The notes beneath the pieces were generated by a model that saw only the letters and a list, made by a program, of their open reading frames with translations, ran no database searches and was not told the DNA's origin. 64,000 nt of DNA from Mesorhizobium loti CJ3sym (lineage in GTDB: Bacteria > Pseudomonadota > Alphaproteobacteria > Rhizobiales > Rhizobiaceae): assembly GCF_000472785.1 (NCBI RefSeq), contig NZ_AXAL01000027.1, positions 1 to 64,000 on the forward strand. The letters are read 5' to 3'. Positions 58,271-64,000 of this stretch are shown in pieces. Within the stretch, counting starts at the first letter, position 1, and each line of letters opens with the position of its first letter. The position numbers and the translations under genes are program-made.

Positions 58271-58796
58271 CCTCGCGGAAAAATGGTCTGTCGCACCGGA
58301 CTGGCAGAACGCCACAATCGATGTGCCGGGACTCAAGATAGGCTCGATCTCCGGGCTGCACCAACGTCTCGTCAGCGGCGACCTTACCGCGTGGGCCGAG
58401 GCATCCGGCTTCGATGGAACGGCGGTCGGGGCATTCGGCCCGGCCGAAGGCATACGCTACACGGTACGCCTGGCACGCGACCGGCTGCTTGCCGTGTCCA
58501 CCACGCCGATCGGCATGGCGACGGGATGGTTCCCCCAAGGGTTTGCGGTGACGGAGATCAGCGCCGGGCTGCAGGTGTTCGAGGTCGAAGGCTCGGCACT
58601 TGACGCTTTCATCGCACGCGGGACGACGCTCGATCCCCGGCAGCCAAGCGCCAGTGCCGCGCTTTCCTTCGCCGGCATCAGCGCCATCGTCTATCGTCGT
58701 GAGCACAGGCTGCGGATCCATGTCGATCGCGGTCTCGCAGCCTATCTCTGGACGTGGATGGAGCAGGCTGCCGGCCATATCGCGGCCGGCAAATAG
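58263..58796 (+). CDS. soxG: Sarcosine oxidase gamma subunit
   Basis: A 177-residue protein; ATG 58263 lies in the end of soxA (8-base overlap), with AGGAG 9 bases upstream. It is a shortened GcvT-like beta-sheet protein, as seen in GAFGPAEGIRYTVRLARDRLLAVSTTP. Sequence conservation in this subunit is low, so the call rests largely on its place at the end of soxBDA. It completes the heterotetramer. It ends ten bases before the convergent membrane-protein gene. Confidence 0.88.
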   Translation: MRDLAEKWSVAPDWQNATIDVPGLKIGSISGLHQRLVSGDLTAWAEASGFDGTAVGAFGPAEGIRYTVRLARDRLLAVSTTPIGMATGWFPQGFAVTEISAGLQVFEVEGSALDAFIARGTTLDPRQPSASAALSFAGISAIVYRREHRLRIHVDRGLAAYLWTWMEQAAGHIAAGK

Positions 58797-58805
58797 CCAG
58801 CACGT

Positions 58806-59291
58806 TCAGAGCGTGAACGACCAGAACAGGCAGGCCAGCGTCGCGGCGGCGAAGATCACGAAGAACAGGCTGCGCAACAGCACGTTGCGGCGCAGTTCGT
58901 TCATGACGAAATGACAGCCGACAATCGCTACGGCAAACAGGAACCGCCAGTTCAGCAATGCCAGAAGAGCGCTGCCCTGGCCGAAGGCCCATCGCGCGAG
59001 AAGGCCGCCGACAATGGTGGCAAACAGCACGATCACCGTCCAGAAGATCGCGTCGGCGGCATGGGTCAGCACGATGCTGGCCGCGCGGATCGGCAGGATC
59101 ATCATCAGCAGCGCGCTGAGGAAGAAGACCGCAGCCAGCGGAATGAAGGTTCCGGCATCGGCGATGCCGTCGAGGCGCTTCACCCCGATCACGCCATAGG
59201 GATAGCCGTGCCGGGCCACCGCCAGACTTAGCGCCATGAGCAAGGCGGTCAGCACGGCGACAAGTGCGAAGGTCGTGAGGGCTTTGCTCAT
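58806..59291 (-). CDS. Small four-helix inner-membrane protein
   Basis: A 161-residue hydrophobic protein from ATG 59291, with GGAGCACC close upstream. Four membrane helices are predicted at about residues 5-25, 49-69, 81-103 and 111-131, and a fifth hydrophobic stretch at 142-160 may also span. It has no catalytic motif and I do not recognise a family. Its position, convergent to soxG, gives no strong hint; it appears transcribed alone. Confidence 0.7.
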   Translation of the reverse strand: MSKALTTFALVAVLTALLMALSLAVARHGYPYGVIGVKRLDGIADAGTFIPLAAVFFLSALLMMILPIRAASIVLTHAADAIFWTVIVLFATIVGGLLARWAFGQGSALLALLNWRFLFAVAIVGCHFVMNELRRNVLLRSLFFVIFAAATLACLFWSFTL

Positions 59292-59408
59292 GGTGCTCCT
59301 GTCCCGGGCGAATCAGACAGGAACAGGTTTAACCGGTGGTCGTAAATTGCACGTAAGCGAGCGTGCCGCCCGCGCGAATTTCGATCAGCGAAATCCGCTG
59401 TCGGCCTG

Positions 59409-59969
59409 CTACTCGGCAGCGACCCTGCCTGCAGAACGATTGGCCAGCACGAAGCCGACCTCGTCGACCGCTTGCGCCGCACGCTTCAGGATGGCATCGG
59501 AGCGCAGCACGCCGTCGGTGAAATCCTTGTCGGTGGCATAGACGGCGGTCGGCAGCGTGAAGGCCTCGAAGAAGCCGAACAGCGGCCGCAACTGGTGCTC
59601 GACGATCAAGGCGTGGCGCTCGCCGCCGCCGGTGGCGGTCAGCAGGATGGGCTTGCCGCGCAGTGCTGCCGGATCGATCAGGTCGAAGAAGTGCTTGAAC
59701 AGACCGGTATAGCTGCCCTTGTAAGTCGGCGAGCCGACCACCAGCACATCAGCCGCGAGTATCTCGGCCAGGATCGGTTGCGCCTGGCTGTCGAGGTCGC
59801 GCGCCCACCTTGCCGTACCCAGCGACGGGCCGACATCCTCAATGTCGTAGGTGCTTGCCGATAAGCCATGGCGCGCGGCGATGTCCCTGGTGACCAGCTC
59901 GACGAAGGCGCGCGTCTTTGACGGTCGGGTGATGTTGCCGGAGAAGCCGACGACTGTTGGGTTTGACAT
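59409..59969 (-). CDS. NADPH-dependent FMN reductase (MsuE/SfnF-like)
   Basis: A 186-residue flavodoxin-fold protein from ATG 59969. GFSGNITRPSKTRAFVELV binds the FMN phosphate, SPTYKGSYTGLFKHFFDLI is the conserved loop of the MsuE group, and LTATGGGERHALIVEHQLRPLFGFFEA is typical. Such reductases supply FMNH2 to two-component sulfonate or sulfone monooxygenases. It is downstream of the SfnB-like gene by 71 bases, with a hairpin in between, supporting a partnership in organosulfur use. ATG 59990 upstream is less likely. Confidence 0.9.
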   Translation of the reverse strand: MSNPTVVGFSGNITRPSKTRAFVELVTRDIAARHGLSASTYDIEDVGPSLGTARWARDLDSQAQPILAEILAADVLVVGSPTYKGSYTGLFKHFFDLIDPAALRGKPILLTATGGGERHALIVEHQLRPLFGFFEAFTLPTAVYATDKDFTDGVLRSDAILKRAAQAVDEVGFVLANRSAGRVAAE

Positions 59970-60012
59970 GGTGACTGGGCTCTCTTTGGTCATGATGGTC
60001 GAAATCTTGAAG

Positions 60013-60029
60013 GGCGGGCCACCCGCCCG
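60013..60029 (-). terminator. Hairpin between SfnB-like and FMN reductase genes
   Basis: GGGCGGG and CCCGCCC pair over 7 bp around a CCA loop, directly after the SfnB-like stop codon in the direction of transcription. It lies in a 71-base gap without a U-tract and could tune expression of the reductase. Confidence 0.45.
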
Positions 60030-60040
60030 CCGGTGTGAAA

Positions 60041-61288
60041 TCAGCTCCAGGCGTGCAGCGGCGGGTTTTCGCCGTTGAGGAAGTATTTGCCGAGGATCGA
60101 GTACTTCCAGCGCACCGGGTCGTGCAGCGTGTGGGTGCGGGCGTTGCGCCAATGCCGGTCGAGATTGTGCTCGGCCAGCGTCGAGCGCGTGCCGGCCAGT
60201 TCGAACAGTTTGTTCGTCGCGGCGATGGCAACCTCCGTCGACAGGATCTTCGCCTCGGCGGTGACGATCTGCGCATGCGCCACCGTTTCGGCGGTCGGCT
60301 CAGCAACCGCCCGATCGATTGCCAGGCCGGCCTTTTCCAGCAGCGCCTGCGCGGCGTGCAGGCGCAGCGTCAGGTCTCCGACCGCCTGGATGGTGTAGGG
60401 ATCGTCCCAGGCATTGTCGACGCCACTGTCGATCCAGGCGCGGCTTCTGGTCCTGACGAAGTGAACCGTCTCGTCGATCGCCGCCTGGGCAATGCCGGTG
60501 TCCACCGCCACCTGGATGATCTGGAAGATAGCGCCGTCGGCGGTCGGCTTGTCATAGCCCCTGTAGCCGGGCACCAGATGCGTCTTCGGCACCTTGACGT
60601 TGTCGATGATCACCGTGCCCGACAAAGTCGTGCGCTGGCCAAAGCTCGACCAGTCGTCGATGACGGTCAGGCCGGGCGCGCCACGGTCGGCGATCGCATA
60701 CCAGGCACGGCCCTCGTCGTCGAGCGCCACGATCGGCACCAGATGGGCAAGCAGCGCACCGGACGAATAGAATTTACGGCCATTGACAACGACATGGTCG
60801 CCGGCATCGGTGAAGCGGGTCTCGAAATCGGCGGCGCGCTTGGAGCCGAACTCGGAAAAGGCATTGCCGAACCGCGTGCCTTTCAGCGCTTCGGCGAACA
60901 GCAGCTTCTGCTGTTCCGGGTCCGACACGGTGCGGATCGCGGCGATAACGCCGAGATGGTTCTGCGCGATCTGGCCGATCGAGGAATCCGCCGCCGAGAT
61001 GATCTCGATCACCTTGGCCAGCGTCACGTAGGACACTTCCGGCCCGCCGAATGCCTTGGGCACATTGATCGACCACAGGCCGCTTTGCGAGAAGGCGTCG
61101 AGTTCGGCGACCGGCCAGATGCGCTCGCGGTCACGCTTGGAGGAGCCCTTGACGAATTCGGCGGCGAGCGCATGAGCGATCGCGATCGCTTCGGCGTCAT
61201 CGCTGATGATGTGGGCCGGCGCCGACGGCCTTGCGACTGGCGGCACGGCGGCGGAAGCGTGGTCGGTCTTGACGGTCGAGACGGTCAT
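60041..61288 (-). CDS. SfnB-family acyl-CoA-dehydrogenase-like oxidoreductase
   Basis: A 415-residue protein with the acyl-CoA dehydrogenase fold. NVPKAFGGPEVSYVTLAKVIEIISAADSSIGQIAQNHLG is in the N-terminal helical domain, FGNAFSEFGSK and VNGRKFYSSGALLAHLVPIVAL in the beta domain, and NLDRHWRNARTHTLHDPVRWKY near the end is the signature of the SfnB/DszC-like flavin monooxygenase group, not of true acyl-CoA dehydrogenases. Members need FMNH2 and act on sulfones, sulfonates or dibenzothiophene. The adjacent FMN reductase supports this. Substrate is unknown. Confidence 0.88.
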   Translation of the reverse strand: MTVSTVKTDHASAAVPPVARPSAPAHIISDDAEAIAIAHALAAEFVKGSSKRDRERIWPVAELDAFSQSGLWSINVPKAFGGPEVSYVTLAKVIEIISAADSSIGQIAQNHLGVIAAIRTVSDPEQQKLLFAEALKGTRFGNAFSEFGSKRAADFETRFTDAGDHVVVNGRKFYSSGALLAHLVPIVALDDEGRAWYAIADRGAPGLTVIDDWSSFGQRTTLSGTVIIDNVKVPKTHLVPGYRGYDKPTADGAIFQIIQVAVDTGIAQAAIDETVHFVRTRSRAWIDSGVDNAWDDPYTIQAVGDLTLRLHAAQALLEKAGLAIDRAVAEPTAETVAHAQIVTAEAKILSTEVAIAATNKLFELAGTRSTLAEHNLDRHWRNARTHTLHDPVRWKYSILGKYFLNGENPPLHAWS

Positions 61289-61312
61289 TTCACTGCTCCT
61301 TGATATCTGATT

Positions 61313-62119
61313 TCAAGCGACGGCGTGGAGATGGGCTGATTTGGCAGCCGGCGATGGCTGTTGCCCGGTGGTCGATTGACCGAGATAGAAGGCGCGGACG
61401 TCCTCGCGCTGGCGAAGATCGGCAGCCGCGCCCGAGAGAACGGAAACGCCGTTTTCGAGCACCGTGGCGTGGTCGGCGTATTTGAGAGCCACCGCCGAGT
61501 TCTGTTCGGCGACCAGGATCGACAAGCCGGTCTCGCGGTTGAGCTTTCTCAGCGTCTGAAAGATGTCCTGAACGATGAGCGGGGCGAGCCCCATTGACGG
61601 CTCATCCAGGACCAGCAGGCGCGGCCGTGACATCAGTGCCCGGCCAATGGCGGTCATCTGCTGTTCGCCGCCGGAGGTCAGGCCGGACAGTGTCCGGCGC
61701 TTTTCCAGGAGACGGGGGAAGTAGCCATAGATGCGTTCGAGATCGGCATTGATCTCGGCCCGGCTGCCGCTGCGGCCGATGCCACCGGTGACCAGGTTCT
61801 CCTCGACGGTGAGGCTCTTGAAGCAATGGCGGCCTTCCAGCACCGGAACCAGGCCGGCGCGCACGAGGTCGCCGGGCTTGCGGCGCGACACATCGTTGCC
61901 GTCATAGCGGATGGTGCCGGCGTTGACCTGGCCGCGTTCGGCCGGCAACAGGTTGGAGACGGCCTTCAGCGTCGTGGTCTTTCCCGCGCCATTGGCACCG
62001 AGCAGCGCCAGGATTTCGCCGCGCCGGATCTCGAAGCTGACGCCGTGCAGCGCCGTGATGGCGTGGTTGTAGGTGGCATGGATCATGTCCACTGCAAGGA
62101 TGACGTCATTGTCCGGCAT
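61313..62119 (-). CDS. Branched-chain-type ABC importer ATPase (LivF-like)
   Basis: A 268-residue ATPase; ATG 62119 is chosen over a longer frame from 62191 because GAAGAAGAG precedes it and family length matches. Walker A GANGAGKTTT near residue 42, signature LTSGGEQQMTAI near 148, Walker B LLVLDEPSMGLAP near 168. LivF-type ATPases drive hydrophobic amino acid import, but many relatives move amides, urea or sulfonates. It lies between the solute-binding protein and the SfnB-like gene, so it likely imports the sulfur source. Confidence 0.93.
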   Translation of the reverse strand: MPDNDVILAVDMIHATYNHAITALHGVSFEIRRGEILALLGANGAGKTTTLKAVSNLLPAERGQVNAGTIRYDGNDVSRRKPGDLVRAGLVPVLEGRHCFKSLTVEENLVTGGIGRSGSRAEINADLERIYGYFPRLLEKRRTLSGLTSGGEQQMTAIGRALMSRPRLLVLDEPSMGLAPLIVQDIFQTLRKLNRETGLSILVAEQNSAVALKYADHATVLENGVSVLSGAAADLRQREDVRAFYLGQSTTGQQPSPAAKSAHLHAVA

Positions 62120-62153
62120 GGGCTCTTCTTCCGCGGTTCCAGGAACCGTAAGG

Positions 62154-62189
62154 GCCGGGCGCCACGGAACCTTGTCCGTGGCGCCCGGC
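62154..62189 (-). terminator. Long hairpin after solute-binding protein gene
   Basis: GCCGGGCGCCACGGA (62154-62168) and its exact complement at 62175-62189 form a perfect 15-bp stem with a 6-base loop. In transcription direction it comes ten bases after the solute-binding protein stop and precedes the LivF-like ATG. No U-tract is present. It probably stabilises the upstream message, as seen for other binding-protein genes. Confidence 0.65.
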
Positions 62190-62198
62190 ATTGGCTGA

Positions 62199-63536
62199 TC
62201 AGTTGGTGGTCACGGCGTTGGCATCGTCGGCGGTGCGCAGCTTGATGCCCTTCTCCTTGGCATAGGCTTCAGCCGACTTCTCGATGATCGGCCGCAGCAG
62301 GGCCCAGTCCGGCGCGATCCAGTCGGAGACGACGTTCCACTTCTTGCCGTCCCACTGCTGGAAGGTCACGTAGCCTTCGCCCTCGTGATTGTCCCAGCTG
62401 ACATTGATCGAGTGGAACAGGTCCTTGGCGCCGAGCGCCTCGACCTTGGCCGGATCGAGCTTGAGGTGTTCGAAGCCCCAGCGGACTTCGTCGCCGGTCA
62501 GCGTGCGATGACCGAATTTCTCCTGCGCGACACGGATCGCCTCGACATTCAAAATGCCGTTGACGATGCCGAGATTGTGGTAGACCGAGCCGATGCGCGA
62601 CTTGTCTTCGAGGTTGCCCTTGCCGGCGCCGTAGACGGTCTTCACGATCTCTTGCACCACCGGATAGGAGTTGCCGGAAGCCTGGGTGGTGATGGCGGTG
62701 TAGCCCTTGGCGGCGTCACCGGCCGGGATGACATCCTCTTCCGAATTCGACCAGACATTGCCGACGATATGGTCGACGGGATAGCCGACCTTGACCGCCG
62801 TCTTCAGCGCCACCGGGTTCATCACGCCCCAGCCGCGCAGGACGACGAAATCCGGCTTGGCGCGGCGGATGGTCAGCCACTGCGACTGCTGCTCGTTGCC
62901 GGGATGCGGCACCTCGATCTGCTGCACGGTGAAGCCGTATTTCTGCGCCAGCAATTCATAGATTGGGATGGTCTCCTTGCCGTAAGGCGAGCCGTGATAG
63001 AGCACGACGATCTTCTTGCCCTTGAGCTTGTCAATGCCACCTTCCTTGGAGGCGATGTAGTTCACGATGCCTGATGTCTCGCTGTAGGGGTTGAGCAGCA
63101 GCGGGAAAACGTACGGAAAGACACGTCCGTCGGTGGAGTCGGTGCGGCCATGGTTGACCGTGATCAGCGGCACTTTGTCGGCGGTGATGCGGTCGATCAT
63201 GGCATAGGCGATGCCGACCGAAAGCGGGTTCCAGGCGGCAGCACCGGCATGGCTCTTCTGTCGCTCGTAGCATTCGACGCCGCGCTCGACCTCATACTGG
63301 GTCTCGCATTCGTCCCAGGTCAGCTTGACGCCGTTAACGCCGCCATCGCGGATGTTGATGAGGTTGAGATAGTCGATGAAGCCGCCGAAGAAGCCGGTGC
63401 CGCCGGCCGCATAAGGCCCGACGCGATAGCTCTGCAGCGGGAAATACTGTTCGTCGGCGTGGGCGGCCGGCAAGGCCACCGACACGATCATCGCCGCGGA
63501 CAGCGCCGCCGCCTTGATTGTGCTGAGGAAGGTCAT
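62199..63536 (-). CDS. Branched-chain-type solute-binding protein
   Basis: A 445-residue periplasmic protein with a clear signal peptide, cleaved after AAHA (about residue 27). It is a Peripla_BP_6-like protein: LQSYRVGPYAAGGTGFFGGFIDYLNLIN, GVNGVKLTWDECETQYEVERGVECYERQ, KIVVLYHGSPYGKETIPIYE and PDFVVLRGWGVMNPVALKTAV. It binds the ligand of the LivM/LivF-type importer. The sequence differs from standard leucine-binding proteins, so the ligand is likely another small polar molecule, perhaps a sulfur compound given the operon. A 15-bp hairpin follows. Confidence 0.9.
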   Translation of the reverse strand: MTFLSTIKAAALSAAMIVSVALPAAHADEQYFPLQSYRVGPYAAGGTGFFGGFIDYLNLINIRDGGVNGVKLTWDECETQYEVERGVECYERQKSHAGAAAWNPLSVGIAYAMIDRITADKVPLITVNHGRTDSTDGRVFPYVFPLLLNPYSETSGIVNYIASKEGGIDKLKGKKIVVLYHGSPYGKETIPIYELLAQKYGFTVQQIEVPHPGNEQQSQWLTIRRAKPDFVVLRGWGVMNPVALKTAVKVGYPVDHIVGNVWSNSEEDVIPAGDAAKGYTAITTQASGNSYPVVQEIVKTVYGAGKGNLEDKSRIGSVYHNLGIVNGILNVEAIRVAQEKFGHRTLTGDEVRWGFEHLKLDPAKVEALGAKDLFHSINVSWDNHEGEGYVTFQQWDGKKWNVVSDWIAPDWALLRPIIEKSAEAYAKEKGIKLRTADDANAVTTN

Positions 63537-63618
63537 GGCTAGGGTTACTCCGGTGTGAGCCGTCTTAGGTTCGGCCTCTGGTTCATTTTCAAATGCGATT
63601 CACTTTCAGATGCGCGGC

Positions 63619-64000
63619 TCAGGTCGACTGCCAGGCGAACAGGAGCCGTCTTCGGACCCTGTCCCACAGGGCCACAAGCCCGTCGGGTTCAAGGATCAGA
63701 AACAGGATGATGAGGGCGCCGAGCACAATGCGCTGGCTCATGTCGAGCACGCCTGAGTCAAAGACATCGCCAAGCAGGAAGCCGCCAAGGCGCGACAAAG
63801 CCAGCGGAAAGACGACGATGAGGGCGGCGCCGAAAAAGGCGCCACGGATCGAAGCGAGGCCGCCGATGATGATGATGAACAGGATCTGGAACGAGCGATC
63901 GAGATCGAAGCCGTCCGGCTCGACGGTTCTGAGATAGGCGAAGGCCCAGATGACGCCGGCGACGCCGATGATGAAGGAGGAGATGGCGAAGGCCAGAAGC
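63619..64000 (-). CDS. Branched-chain-type ABC permease, C-terminal part (LivM-like, runs off window)
   Basis: The last 127 residues of a permease; the start is beyond base 64000. Reading the minus strand gives FAISSFIIGVAGVIWAFAYLRTVEPDGF, then FIIIIGGLASIRGAFFGAALIV, matching the GG(L/M)G-type EAA loop of LivM, and a final SQRIVLGALIILFLILEPDGLVALW. The stop codon at 63619-63621 is 82 bases from the solute-binding protein start. Its companion permease and ATPase genes are probably outside the window. Confidence 0.9.
   Translation of the reverse strand, partial: LLAFAISSFIIGVAGVIWAFAYLRTVEPDGFDLDRSFQILFIIIIGGLASIRGAFFGAALIVVFPLALSRLGGFLLGDVFDSGVLDMSQRIVLGALIILFLILEPDGLVALWDRVRRRLLFAWQST

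Noticed and set aside
1..64000. CRISPR arrays, tRNA or rRNA genes, insertion sequences
   Set aside because: No regularly spaced repeats, cloverleaf-type sequences, rRNA signatures or transposase frames were noticed on either strand.

Overview
This 64 kb window looks like chromosome from a GC-rich alphaproteobacterium of the Rhizobiales, most likely Mesorhizobium or a close relative. That is an inference from the exoX/exoY/exoF/exoQ exopolysaccharide genes, the large set of ABC importers and catabolic operons, and an interspersed palindromic repeat of rhizobial type. No rRNA, tRNA, CRISPR array, IS element or prophage was seen.

Left end (1-16 kb): exopolysaccharide genes surround a lasso-peptide cluster. 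From the left come the start of a UDP-glucose dehydrogenase, a secreted GH16 glycanase, a small coiled-coil protein, a family 2 glycosyltransferase and a nucleotidyltransferase-like protein (PF14907 type). Across a 518-base AT-rich gap starts the lasso operon: a 50-residue precursor (4774-4926, a small ORF that is easy to miss), the recognition element B1, the leader peptidase B2, the Asn-synthetase-like cyclase C, an HPr-kinase-like peptide kinase and an ABC exporter. The last five genes overlap one another. The predicted core has 24 residues with a Gly1-Asp9 ring and a C-terminal Ser, the residue phosphorylated by known lasso kinases. Next come exoX, exoY, exoF, an unrecognised inserted gene and an inverted exoQ.

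16-23.6 kb: acetone carboxylase acxABC with a trailing short-chain dehydrogenase, a divergent LuxR-type regulator, and a ParDE toxin-antitoxin pair with a palindromic operator.

23.7-39.7 kb: a catabolic island for an unidentified substrate. It holds a fused E1 2-oxoacid dehydrogenase, a family 5 solute-binding protein and its separate peptide-type ABC importer operon, a class III aminotransferase, otnK/otnC, a semialdehyde dehydrogenase and a CoA-transferase. It is flanked by GntR and IclR regulators. Matching operator-like palindromes at both ends suggest one regulon.

39.7-48.2 kb: carbohydrate genes: GH39, a glycoamylase-like protein, a flavoprotein disulfide-reductase homologue lacking its second redox Cys, a GT4, a two-domain glycosyltransferase, and a convergent glycosyltransferase gene with an apparent frameshift.

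48.2-58.8 kb: methylated-glycine catabolism: aldehyde dehydrogenase, TetR regulator, dimethylglycine/sarcosine dehydrogenase, and heterotetrameric sarcosine oxidase soxBDAG. A shared motif lies in front of the three transcription units.

58.8-64 kb: a small membrane protein, then an operon joining a branched-chain-type ABC importer to an SfnB-like oxidoreductase and an FMN reductase, probably for an organosulfur compound. It runs off the right edge inside a permease gene.
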